Assembly: GCF_018861735.1 (NCBI RefSeq)
Contig: NZ_JAHLEB010000033.1
Span: 1-54,154, forward strand
Origin: Clostridium lacusfryxellense
GTDB lineage: Bacteria > Bacillota > Clostridia > Clostridiales > Clostridiaceae
Direction: 5' to 3'
DNA length: 54,154 nucleotides
Part shown: piece by piece, positions 47,320 to 54,154 of the stretch
Numbering within the stretch: the first letter of the stretch is position 1
How the letters are laid out: each line of letters begins with the position of its first letter
Made by a program: the position numbers and the translations under genes
The notes under the pieces: model-generated
The model's input: only the letters and a program-made list of their open reading frames with translations
What the model was told of the DNA's origin: nothing
Database searches by the model: none

Positions 47320-48387
47320 TTATTTTGATTTAAAATCAATTATTGATGAAATAACTTTCTCAAAACAGTTATTAGTGGGAATATGCCCTGAGTTTTCAAA
47401 TACCTTTATCTTTAAATTAGGATTATTTGAATTTTCAACCACCTGTTTTGCTATAGAAGTTGAGGCTACTATATCATCCTTTCCTTGCAAAATGAGATAT
47501 GGGACCTTTAGTTGTAATAACTCTTTTGTTAAATTAATATTAAACATTTCTTCTAAAACATTTGAATTTGTTTGAACATTTTGATTACCATCTACGATTG
47601 TTCCATAAGCATTTTTAAGGCTATAATCTGGACTAAAAAACGTTTTAAGTATTATTTTATAGAACCGAGAATTACTTTCATCTTTATCCTTATAAAAGAA
47701 TCCATTTGTATATTTGCTTATTAATGCGTAGACTTCAAGCCGTGATTTCATATCACAATTATCTGATTCCATAACGTGTTTTAATACTTTACGTTCATCT
47801 ACTGTTAAATCACATTGAACCAGTTGATTATAAGTATCTTTATCTTTTGCCACATCTCTAATAATCTGACCGTATGCAACAACTCCATTTATATCATTGG
47901 GCAACCTATTCGCAACCTTACAGGTCAATACAGTACCCCAAGACATTCCGAAAAGATATATTTTTTTATTAGGGAATTGTTTTTTCATTTCTAATACTAA
48001 ATCTGACAACATATTCGCATAACTATCAATAGTAACGTCATGATTAAGTTTTTCATAATTTTTTGCACAACCATATTGGTCCCAATACACCATAATATAT
48101 TTGTTCGTTAGTTCTGGGAATATACCTCTACAGCCAACATTAAAAGGAATCGGAGAGCCTGGACCTCCATGAACTGTAATCATAATAGGTAGGTTTTTTG
48201 TTTCGCCTTCCAAAAGTACAGTTTGCATTTTATTATCAAGTTTGACTTGCTGTAACTCACTTATTTCGTTCCTGTTCGTTGAGTTTCTTAATGTGACTTG
48301 GCAAATAATAAATCTAACGAGAAAAAATATCACAAAAATACTAATAATAATTATTAGCACCTTAGTTAATTTCTTTTTTCCTTTCAT
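47320..48387 (-). CDS. Membrane-anchored alpha/beta hydrolase
   Basis: A 355-residue alpha/beta hydrolase with an N-terminal transmembrane anchor (about 8-28), so the enzyme faces outward. Family features are VHGGPGSP (oxyanion loop), DQYGCAKNY, the nucleophile elbow GMSWG, LQGKDDIV with the acid, and ENSGHIP with the His. This pattern is that of proline iminopeptidase-like hydrolases, though substrates vary widely. AAGGGGG precedes the ATG. It lies inside the inverted-repeat-bounded patch, next to a decayed gene pair, so it may be a passenger gene. Confidence 0.85.
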   Translation of the reverse strand: MKGKKKLTKVLIIIISIFVIFFLVRFIICQVTLRNSTNRNEISELQQVKLDNKMQTVLLEGETKNLPIMITVHGGPGSPIPFNVGCRGIFPELTNKYIMVYWDQYGCAKNYEKLNHDVTIDSYANMLSDLVLEMKKQFPNKKIYLFGMSWGTVLTCKVANRLPNDINGVVAYGQIIRDVAKDKDTYNQLVQCDLTVDERKVLKHVMESDNCDMKSRLEVYALISKYTNGFFYKDKDESNSRFYKIILKTFFSPDYSLKNAYGTIVDGNQNVQTNSNVLEEMFNINLTKELLQLKVPYLILQGKDDIVASTSIAKQVVENSNNPNLKIKVFENSGHIPTNNCFEKVISSIIDFKSK

Positions 48388-48531
48388 ATGTATTCCCCCT
48401 TCTTTTATCTTTAATAATTTTATTAAATGAATAATTCCTTATCTATTGTAATTATATGATTATAATTGATTATAGTTAAAAAAGCTAAGTTTCATTAAAC
48501 CAATTACAAATTCCTTCATTAAATCATAATA

Positions 48532-49271
48532 TTATGAAAAATATATTATATCACTATACTTAAATTTCTTATTTGCAATACCAATCTGTTCTTGGGTAAT
48601 ATTAAAATCATAAGCGATATCGGCTCTAAACACATATCTCGAATTAATATCGCTACTTGCAACAAGATATGTTTGAAATTTTGTGTTTTCAATGTCGTAG
48701 CGTACGCCACCCTTACCTTTCCTTCTAACATTGTTAAGGAAATATAAAAGTATTTTCTATTATCAAAAGCGTTCTTGTCACCATCTGAACATCCATCCTT
48801 ATGAAATTTATACTGTTTTTCCTTATCAACCACAGAGTTTATATTAATTAACCTTTTGATTTCCTCTGCAACAGACCAATTTGAAACAGTTTCAGTGGTG
48901 CAATTCATACTTATACCCTGTGTGGTTTTGATAACATCATCATTGCATACTATTCCACGACTTGCGTTTGAACGAACACCTACCATTTTATATCTTGATG
49001 GATTTCCTTTTATGCTTTCAAATTTTTCTTGTGGTAGTCCAATCCACTTACAAAATGGGTTATTACAATAATTCATTTGAATAGGAGTAACTGTTGATTG
49101 TACCTTTAAATATGATGGTGTAAAGACTAAATACCTATATTTTTTTCCAAAGTCAATAGGGGTAAGAGCCTTGTAGTCAGTGTCCATCTACTCTAATTCT
49201 ATATTTGAATATGGACATATTGTATTTATATCTAATGAGGTTTCATTTGCCAAATCTTTTAGTTTAGACAA
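48532..49271 (-). pseudogene. Broken gene, possibly transposition-related, with nonsense and frameshift mutations
   Basis: The reading frame starts at TTG 49271, touching the stop of the preceding gene, and encodes LSKLKDLANETSLDINTICP. It meets a TAG at 49188-49190, resumes at MDTDYKALTPIDFGKKY, and continues through a Cys-containing segment (MNYCNNPFCKWIGLPQEKF) to about 48740. There the original sense passes to another frame, encoding GVRYDIENTKFQTYLVASSD, and ends at 48532. The Cys pattern suggests a zinc-binding N-terminus like those of some insertion-element proteins. I do not recognise the family with certainty. A 213-codon fragment (48546-49187) can still be read but its last 50 residues are out of frame. 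Confidence 0.6.
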
Positions 49272-49547
49272 TTATATATCCCACATAATATTAGTAGGTC
49301 CAGTTAAATCAACGTCTGGCTTATCTACTCCGAATATGATTCCATCTATTTTCTTTTTACTTCTACGTTTTCCAAGCCATTGAATAAAGAGTTTATCTTT
49401 CAAAATATTTTGCAAAAGCATATCAACCACCTCTGCCTCATCATAATCAGTATATTTCGAATAATATTCAACTATCAATTTAGTCCTACGTGAAATCTTC
49501 CAAGAAACATTCTCTTTATTAGTATTTTTAGGCTTAATAAATTCCAT
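49272..49547 (-). CDS. Small basic protein of the decayed pair, unknown function
   Basis: About 91 residues from MEFIKPKNTNKENVSWKISR; a second ATG three bases earlier is equally possible, and GGAGGG precedes both. The middle (RRTKLIVEYYSKYTDYDEAE to LLQNILKDKLFIQWLGKRRS) is amphipathic and basic, which would fit a small DNA-binding or accessory protein. It runs directly into the broken gene at 49271 and was probably co-transcribed with it. The family is not recognised. Confidence 0.5.
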   Translation of the reverse strand: MEFIKPKNTNKENVSWKISRRTKLIVEYYSKYTDYDEAEVVDMLLQNILKDKLFIQWLGKRRSKKKIDGIIFGVDKPDVDLTGPTNIMWDI

Positions 49548-49763
49548 CATATCCCTCCATTCAAAATATATATTACTATTTATAGTATATCCCTTTTTAG
49601 TTATAATAGACATTTTGCATGACTTCTTGTACTCATTTTTACAAGCATTTTTACATATGTAATTAAATTATTACGTGTGTTTTTCTTATTACAAAAAGTT
49701 ATGTAATTTTAATAGTAAAGTATTAATAAATTGCCATTAATACTTGTATATAAGCCAAAATAA

Positions 49764-49795
49764 AGAGTGCAAAAATTAATGTAATTTTGCACTCT
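49764..49795. terminator. Terminator-like hairpin
   Basis: AGAGTGCAAAA and TTTTGCACTCT form an 11-bp perfect stem. No gene ends nearby except the nitroreductase gene, 137 bases away on the minus strand, so it may be a leftover of the mobile patch. Confidence 0.5.
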
Positions 49796-49817
49796 AAAAC
49801 TATTGTATTTTTGTCTT

Positions 49818-49863
49818 TTGCACCCCTAAAGTAAACCCGTTATACTTAAGGATGGCTTTTTTA
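49818..49863. repeat. Inverted repeat, right copy, bounding a 2.6-kb patch
   Basis: Reverse complement of the left copy at 47178-47224, containing CTAAAGTAAACCCGTTA. It lies between the hairpin at 49764-49795 and the nitroreductase gene. Together the two copies enclose the alpha/beta hydrolase and the decayed pair. Confidence 0.75.
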
Positions 49864-49931
49864 AATTTAATTTTTTATATTGTCTTACCAGTTTAGTTAA
49901 CAAATGTTATAAGCGCAATAAAAAGTATATA

Positions 49932-50531
49932 TTACTTAAATATCTTAATACGATCTTCAAGTGGTAGGAACTGCTTTTCGTCAGGTTGAGCTGTTATTTT
50001 ACCAAATGGCATTTGTGCAAGAAGTTTCCAGTTGCTTGGTACACTCCATTCTTTTTTCACTTGGTCCTCAATGAGTTCGTTATAATGTTGAAGTGATGCT
50101 CCGAAGCCTTCTAATTCTAATGAAGTCCATACAACATATTGATGCATTCCACTTGATTGAAGCGACCAAACTGGGAAATTATCTTTATAAAGAGCAAATT
50201 GGCTCTGAAGTGTTTCAATTACAGTAGTATCTTCAAAGAATAAAACAGTTCCATATCCATTACCAAATGAATTTATTTTATCCTCAGTCTCACCGAATTT
50301 ATCAGCAGGAACTATTTTTCTTAAAGTTTCTTTTGTAATGTCCCATAGTTTATCATGGTGTTTACCTAGTAATAAAACTACTCGTGCACTTTGAGAATTA
50401 AATGCTGATGGTGTATTTTTTACAGCCTTCTCAATAAGTTCTTGAATTACCTCATCGCTTGTTACCTTTTCTTTACTAATTGCATAAAACGAACGTCTGT
50501 CTGCCGCAGCAGTATAAAAATCTTTTTTCAT
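49932..50531 (-). CDS. Nitroreductase-family protein (Frm2/HBN1-like)
   Basis: A 199-residue FMN-dependent nitroreductase-family protein. The N-terminal DRRSFYAISKE and the NTPSAFNSQSARVVLLLG segment (about 40-55) bind FMN; MPFGKITAQPDEK near the C-terminus is typical of the short Frm2/HBN1-like subgroup. It is the last of a MarR-pirin-nitroreductase set on this strand, 118 bases after the pirin gene, with TTGGAGG before the ATG. The set suggests a response to quinones, nitro compounds or other electrophiles. Confidence 0.88.
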   Translation of the reverse strand: MKKDFYTAAADRRSFYAISKEKVTSDEVIQELIEKAVKNTPSAFNSQSARVVLLLGKHHDKLWDITKETLRKIVPADKFGETEDKINSFGNGYGTVLFFEDTTVIETLQSQFALYKDNFPVWSLQSSGMHQYVVWTSLELEGFGASLQHYNELIEDQVKKEWSVPSNWKLLAQMPFGKITAQPDEKQFLPLEDRIKIFK

Positions 50532-50649
50532 ATTATTATTCCTCCAATTATTTATTTATTATTTTTTTATTAATATTATTTACATATAGAAGTTAATATA
50601 TCCATAGTTAAGCATTAGATAATTCTTCTAATATAATCCACTATTACTA

Positions 50650-51351
50650 TTATGATGACTTTCTCATTTCTACAACAAGAAAATGTGAAAGTAAATCTGC
50701 CTGTATTTTTATATTTTCATTAGAAATTTCCATGGCATCTCTTTCATTTAGAGTAATCCCATTAATATTTGATCTTCCTTCTATTTGAACTAAATATGCC
50801 TGCCTATCATCTTTTACTTCATAATATATTTCTTTATTCTCTTCTAATTCCAAAACTGATATATTTACATCTTGATTGACTTTTATAGCCGCATTTCCTT
50901 GATTACTAGATACCATATTTAGCCATTTGTTTTTTCGTTCATTCCATTCAAATTTATATTCACCGTAGTTGGGTTTATGCCCACTTTGATCAGGAAGTAT
51001 CCATATTTGAAGAAATCTTGCTATATTTTCACCTAAATTATGCTCACTATGATAAACCCCTGTACCTGCACTCATGTATTGAACATCACCACGTTTTAAT
51101 GTTCCTTTGTTGCTCATACTATCAGCATGTGTTAACTCTCCTTCTACAACATAGGATATAATTTCCATATCGCGATGAGGATGTGTATCAAATCCTGTAT
51201 GAGGATTAACTAAATCATCATTTATAACCCTTAGCACACCAAATCCCATGTTCTCAGGGTTATAATATCCAGCAAATGAGAAGTGAAATTTACTTTTTAA
51301 CCATCCGAGATCACTTAACCCCATTTTTCCACTTTCTAGTTTTCTTAACAT
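50650..51351 (-). CDS. Pirin-family protein (bicupin, probable quercetinase-like)
   Basis: A 233-residue pirin. The N-terminal cupin has the metal-binding residues in DTHPHRDMEIISYVVEGE (about 56-73) and TGVYHSEHN (about 97-105), as in E. coli YhhW, which has quercetin dioxygenase activity. The second cupin is shorter and lacks the metal motif, normal for this group. It directly follows the MarR gene (25 bases) with AAAGGAG before the ATG, so it belongs to the MarR operon. The natural substrate is unknown. Confidence 0.9.
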   Translation of the reverse strand: MLRKLESGKMGLSDLGWLKSKFHFSFAGYYNPENMGFGVLRVINDDLVNPHTGFDTHPHRDMEIISYVVEGELTHADSMSNKGTLKRGDVQYMSAGTGVYHSEHNLGENIARFLQIWILPDQSGHKPNYGEYKFEWNERKNKWLNMVSSNQGNAAIKVNQDVNISVLELEENKEIYYEVKDDRQAYLVQIEGRSNINGITLNERDAMEISNENIKIQADLLSHFLVVEMRKSS

Positions 51352-51376
51352 CGAAAATCTCCTTTCTTAAATTTTT

Positions 51377-51823
51377 TCATATTCCAGATAATTTTTTAAG
51401 CAAATTTATCAAATCTTTCTTTTCATCTGTTGTTAAAACACTAAAGACATCATTTATATTTTCTAAATGTTTCGGGAATATCTCTTCTATAAGGGCTCTT
51501 CCTTCTTTAGTAATACTTATTAAATTAACTCGTTTATCTTTTGAATCAATACATCTCTTTACCAAATTTTCCTTAACTAAATTTTCTATAACTACAGTCA
51601 TATTTCCACCAGTCGAAAGAATTTTTTCTATTATTTCGCTGACCCTTAAGTCTCCTTTGTGATATAAGACCTCAAGGACTGCAAACTGAGAAACTGTTAA
51701 GCCTGCTTCCTTTATAGTTGTGTATTCACGTCTATGAACACTATGAGTACATCTACTTAATGCTATTAATGCTTTTAAATTAAGATCTATTAATTGTCCA
51801 TAAGTATTTTTTTCTTTATCCAT
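51377..51823 (-). CDS. MarR-family transcriptional regulator
   Basis: A 148-residue MarR-type regulator: TVSQFAVLEVLYHKGDLRVSEI then IEKILSTGGNMTVVIENLVKENLVKR (recognition helix) and DKRVNLISITKEGRALIEEIFPKH (wing). It leads the pirin/nitroreductase operon. No Shine-Dalgarno sequence precedes its ATG. A strong promoter ends six bases before the ATG, so the mRNA is probably leaderless. A partial palindrome lies between its -35 and -10, where the protein could repress itself. Confidence 0.92.
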   Translation of the reverse strand: MDKEKNTYGQLIDLNLKALIALSRCTHSVHRREYTTIKEAGLTVSQFAVLEVLYHKGDLRVSEIIEKILSTGGNMTVVIENLVKENLVKRCIDSKDKRVNLISITKEGRALIEEIFPKHLENINDVFSVLTTDEKKDLINLLKKLSGI

Positions 51824-51829
51824 ATCTAT

Positions 51830-51858
51830 AATATAGTACTAACTAGTAATATAGTCAA
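51830..51858 (-). promoter_or_regulatory. MarR operon promoter with operator in the spacer, leaderless
   Basis: TTGACT (51853-51858), a spacer of exactly 17 bases, and TATATT (51830-51835), then six bases and the ATG. The expected transcription start falls on or next to the A of the ATG. The spacer contains TACTAGTTAGTA, a partial dyad suited to a MarR dimer. Confidence 0.75.
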
Positions 51859-51984
51859 GCTTTTTCAACAAAATTTCTTCTTTAATAATTATTATCTTCA
51901 AATAATCTTAAACTTATAGTAACACTTTACTGTGTTGCTAGTATTATATAACTAATGAGGTAAAAATATATGAGGAGGTAGTTT

Positions 51985-52296
51985 ATTATAATTAAAGCTA
52001 TTAACTTAAGTTATCCTAGAAAAACGATAATTAATACTTTGAATAATCTTATTTTTGAGGCAAAACTAAAAGATATTAGCCGATCTGAATATAAAAAAAT
52101 AATAAGCTCAACTATTGTAATACTTTTTTTAAGTCAACAGATTGCTTATGCGCATCCTTCAATGCTAGAAAGCAACAGAACAATAGAATTTTTAGATAAT
52201 TACGGGCCACCCTTAATTCTTACTGCAGTTGACCTTTTAAAACTTAGCATACCCCTATTTCTACATATGAAAAATTTACGGATTACTAGTAATTAA
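51985..52296 (+). CDS. Small hypothetical protein without a normal start codon
   Basis: An open frame of about 104 codons, ending at 52296. A perfect AGGAGG (51973-51978) is followed, in frame, by TAG at 51979 and then TTT ATT ATA ATT AAA; no ATG, GTG or TTG occurs until TTG at 52039, which has no binding site of its own. Translation from ATT (51985) or ATA (51988) is possible, or the start codon has mutated. The protein has a hydrophobic stretch (KIISSTIVILFLSQQIAYAH, about 36-55 from the ATT) and a second near the end. No family is recognised. A TTG start at 52039 gives 85 residues. Confidence 0.45.
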   Translation: MIIKAINLSYPRKTIINTLNNLIFEAKLKDISRSEYKKIISSTIVILFLSQQIAYAHPSMLESNRTIEFLDNYGPPLILTAVDLLKLSIPLFLHMKNLRITSN

Positions 52297-52328
52297 GATT
52301 ACTAGCAATTAGGATTGCTCGCAATTAA
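52281..52328. repeat. Three tandem 16-bp units, each a dyad
   Basis: GATTACTAGTAATTAA, GATTACTAGCAATTAG and GATTGCTCGCAATTAA follow one another without gaps. The inner 12 bases of each form an inverted repeat; the first and third are perfect in their arms, though they differ from each other at paired positions. The first unit contains the stop codon of the preceding frame. Confidence 0.9.
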
Positions 52329-52330
52329 AT

Positions 52331-52375
52331 AAAATCAGCTAATACATTAATTTACCTAATGTATTAGCTGATTTT
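52331..52375. terminator. Bidirectional terminator
   Basis: AAAATCAGCTAATACATTA and TAATGTATTAGCTGATTTT form a perfect 19-bp stem around a 7-base loop. It lies between the small gene and the convergent thrB. Confidence 0.93.
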
Positions 52376-52386
52376 AGTATGTAATA

Positions 52387-53274
52387 TTAAATATTTTCTA
52401 TTACTAGACCATCTTCATCAATTTCTAGATTTAGAGTTTCCCAATTTTCTGGCAAGCCTTTCAAGAATTCTTTCAGCTTGTCCTCAGTATCATTATCATC
52501 TTTTTTAAGCATTACCATAATTGTTGGACCAGCTCCACTTAAAAATGCCCCTAATGCTTCACTCTCTTTAACAAAACTTGTAATTTGGTTATAATTTTTT
52601 ATTAAACCCATCCTATAAGGCTGGTGGAGTTTATCCTGACAAGCAAATTTAACCGCTTCATAGTCACCATTAACAAGTGCTATAATAAGCATAGAAACCC
52701 TACCTACATTAAAAACTGCATCTCTAAGACGTACTTTTTCCGGAAGCACTGCCCTTGAATCATCTGTTGATAGCTGTAGTTTTGGTATTAGCGCACAGAA
52801 TTTCACACCTCCACTAATTGGAACTTTATTATAATGGGCAACTCCATTTTCCATAATTGAAACAGTCATTCCACCAACCAATGCTGGGGTAACATTATCC
52901 GAATGACCTTCAATCTCACATGCAAAATCTAAAACCTCTTGTTTAGTTAAAATATCTCCACATAACCTATTAGCAGCAACAATTCCAGCTAATATACATG
53001 TAGCACTACTTCCAAGGCCTCCACTAACTGGTATATCTGTTTTAAATGTTAATCTAATCCCTCTCGGAGCTTTTAAAAGCTTCTTAAAAGTTTTTAACAT
53101 CGAACTATAAACCAAATTATTTTTATTTGCATATTTTTCATCGCAACCTAGAATCTCAAGTCCAGTTTCTATCTCTTCAACAATAAATTTATTATAGAGT
53201 TTGAAAGCTACTCCAAGAGTATCTAATCCAGGTCCCATATTAGCACTTGTGGCAGGTATTCTGATCTCAAACAT
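52387..53274 (-). CDS. thrB: Homoserine kinase
   Basis: A 295-residue GHMP-family kinase that phosphorylates homoserine on the way to threonine. The N-terminus MFEIRIPATSANMGPGLDTL is the ThrB signature. The ATP-binding loop is PVSGGLGSSATCILAG (about 82-97), and GAFLSGAGPTIMVML is the third GHMP motif. It stands alone, not in a thr operon. The ATG at 53274 gives the family N-terminus but has no Shine-Dalgarno site; it overlaps the stop of a 17-codon upstream frame that has a perfect one. An ATG at 53289 is an alternative with a weak site. Confidence 0.93.
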   Translation of the reverse strand: MFEIRIPATSANMGPGLDTLGVAFKLYNKFIVEEIETGLEILGCDEKYANKNNLVYSSMLKTFKKLLKAPRGIRLTFKTDIPVSGGLGSSATCILAGIVAANRLCGDILTKQEVLDFACEIEGHSDNVTPALVGGMTVSIMENGVAHYNKVPISGGVKFCALIPKLQLSTDDSRAVLPEKVRLRDAVFNVGRVSMLIIALVNGDYEAVKFACQDKLHQPYRMGLIKNYNQITSFVKESEALGAFLSGAGPTIMVMLKKDDNDTEDKLKEFLKGLPENWETLNLEIDEDGLVIENI

Positions 53275-53320
53275 GACTTTTTGCAACATTTTCTTTGCTT
53301 TTAGTGCTAAAACAATTCAT
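53267..53320 (-). CDS. 17-codon leader ORF overlapping the thrB start
   Basis: ATG at 53320 follows TTAGGAGG at ideal spacing and encodes MNCFSTKSKENVAKSHV. Its TGA lies within the sequence ATGTTTGA that also contains the thrB ATG, in another frame. Ribosomes ending the leader could restart on thrB. It has a single Thr codon, so it is not a classical threonine attenuator peptide. Confidence 0.6.
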   Translation of the reverse strand: MNCFSTKSKENVAKSHV

Positions 53321-53364
53321 ATAGTAGCCTCCTAATACGACAAGATTTATCCATTATATTATAT

Positions 53365-53393
53365 ATAGTATACTTTTAGAGGTAAAAATTCAA
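53365..53393 (-). promoter_or_regulatory. Candidate thrB promoter
   Basis: TTGAAT (53388-53393), a 17-base spacer, and TACTAT (53365-53370) on the minus strand, about 45 bases before the leader ATG. Confidence 0.5.
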
Positions 53394-53556
53394 GTTTTCT
53401 TTAGAAAATAAGAATATTATATTGTTTGATTTTTTTGTTAGACAGGTATATTAAGTATCTAAATAGTTAAAACTACCTAAGCAATGAATCTATTAACATT
53501 TATTAAATCAATCTCAAATAGAATAAAAATATAGTATAATACAAGGAGGATCTACA

Positions 53557-53748
53557 ATGAATAATTTCCAGAAAAAAGTTGAGGACGTAATGGATTCAAT
53601 AGTGGAATCAAATTCATATAAATGTGAAACAAGAAGTGATTTAAAAAAAGTAGCAAAAGCTTTGGTAGAAACTAATGGAAATATACCTGATTTTAAAAAG
53701 TATGATCTAGCTACAAAACATTGGAAGAGTGCTAAAAAGTTCCTCTAA
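53557..53748 (+). CDS. Small conserved-looking hypothetical protein
   Basis: A 63-residue soluble protein, rich in Lys and charged helices, beginning MNNFQKKVEDVMDSIVESNS. AAGGAGG precedes the ATG at ideal spacing, TATAAT lies at 53535-53540, and a terminator follows, so it is a complete single-gene unit. No signal peptide or known motif was found. The function is unknown. Confidence 0.7.
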   Translation: MNNFQKKVEDVMDSIVESNSYKCETRSDLKKVAKALVETNGNIPDFKKYDLATKHWKSAKKFL

Positions 53749-53785
53749 ACACACTTATATTAAATATTAAAAAAAATTCTAATAC

Positions 53786-53815
53786 AAAAGCAGTAGTCAT
53801 TGTGCTGCTTTTTTT
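53786..53815 (+). terminator. Terminator of the small gene
   Basis: AAAAGCAG and CTGCTTTT around a 12-base loop, followed by a run of T, 38 bases after the stop at 53748. Confidence 0.85.
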
Positions 53816-53872
53816 GTACATAATATATTAAAATAATAAATTTAATGTGGAGTTAAAAAAGATGGTGATAAT

Positions 53873-54052
53873 ATGAAAATTTTAATTTTAAAAGTTTCCC
53901 TAAGAGCATCCTGGTCACATTCATTAAAGGAAAAGCGAATGGTTGTAAGAAGTATTGTTCAAAAACTAAAGAATAAATTTAACATATCCGTAGCAGAAGT
54001 AGATGAGCAGGATATTCACCAAATAATAGTTATAGGCATTGCATGTGAATGA
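53873..54052 (+). pseudogene. Truncated DUF503 (YlxP-like) gene
   Basis: A 59-codon frame, MKILILKVSLRASWSHSLKE and so on, with the DUF503 signature SHSLKEKRMVVRSIVQKLKN and FNISVAEVDEQD. Family members usually have 90-95 residues; here the frame ends with GIACE and a stop where relatives continue into a second half. A weak purine-rich site lies upstream. The bases after the stop show no DUF503 continuation, so the 3' half is missing or replaced. The product of full-length relatives is a small protein of unknown role encoded near ribosome-factor genes. Confidence 0.7.
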
Positions 54053-54118
54053 TACTATATAAGTGTACCACTTGAAGCTATTTCGATATCGAATTAGTTT
54101 ACCATCTAACATTAAATT

Positions 54119-54148
54119 CCTGTAAAATGGTAGTAACTATCTTACAGG
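54119..54148. repeat. Inverted repeat at the window edge
   Basis: CCTGTAA at 54119-54125 and TTACAGG at 54142-54148, with further partial pairing inside, followed by GGGGAT at the window end. It could be an operator, a leader structure or the terminus of an element that replaced the DUF503 3' half. Confidence 0.45.
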
Positions 54149-54154
54149 GGGGAT

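Larger units (their letters stand above)
49548..49931. other. Intergenic region with hairpin and repeat, no gene
   Basis: About 380 bases without a supported gene. It contains the promoter side of the decayed pair, a hairpin at 49764-49795, and the right inverted repeat at 49818-49863, then T-rich DNA that follows the nitroreductase stop. Confidence 0.6.

Overview
The window reads as chromosome of a low-GC, spore-forming Firmicute, most likely Clostridium sensu stricto. The grounds are strongly A/T-rich DNA with strong AGGAGG-type ribosome binding sites, an alpha/beta small acid-soluble spore protein, many short-stem terminators, and clostridial family members such as a cellobiose phosphorylase, iron-containing alcohol dehydrogenases and membrane-anchored AraC sensors. 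No rRNA, tRNA or CRISPR array was seen.

Layout. 1-6.4 kb: an Old Yellow Enzyme-like reductase, a GreA-type factor, a spore SASP, a periplasmic-binding/PAS/GGDEF/EAL protein and an anchored Lys/Ala-rich protein. 6.7-22.5 kb: a carbohydrate region with a complete LplB/YtcP-type ABC importer, a transmembrane AraC sensor, spermidine synthase, an AraC regulator divergent from a Gfo/Idh/MocA dehydrogenase and a TIM-barrel isomerase/epimerase, a GH88 unsaturated glucuronyl hydrolase beside the debris of a second importer and sensor, a TPR protein, and two more Gfo/Idh/MocA proteins. A long bipartite sequence shared by the two dehydrogenase promoters ties those genes into one likely regulon. 22.7-24.5 kb: an AsnC/Lrp regulator divergent from a class II synthetase paralogue of the asparagine-synthetase type. 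24.5-34.4 kb: a divergent ADH/HxlR pair, then a six-gene run (SDR, GntR, GntP permease, IlvD/Edd dehydratase, DapA-type aldolase, Fe-ADH) with a divergent IclR gene; this looks like non-phosphorylative breakdown of an aldonate. 34.5-43.8 kb: a cellobiose/cellodextrin module with ABC importer, LacI regulator, chemoreceptor and cellobiose phosphorylase, linked by three similar operator-like sites. 44-46.8 kb: ApbE with a membrane NapH/NosR-like iron-sulfur protein carrying two FMN-binding domains, an extracytosolic flavin electron-transfer unit. 47-49.9 kb: a patch bounded by inverted 46-bp repeats, with an alpha/beta hydrolase and a decayed gene pair that is probably transposon-derived. 49.9-54.1 kb: a MarR/pirin/nitroreductase operon with an apparently leaderless promoter, a small gene lacking a normal start codon, homoserine kinase behind an overlapping 17-codon leader, a small unknown protein and a truncated DUF503 gene.

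The main theme is plant- or polysaccharide-derived sugar use, with local transcription control recurring in each block and at least two sites of gene decay. All function calls come from reading the translated sequence and recognised motifs; no database search was run.
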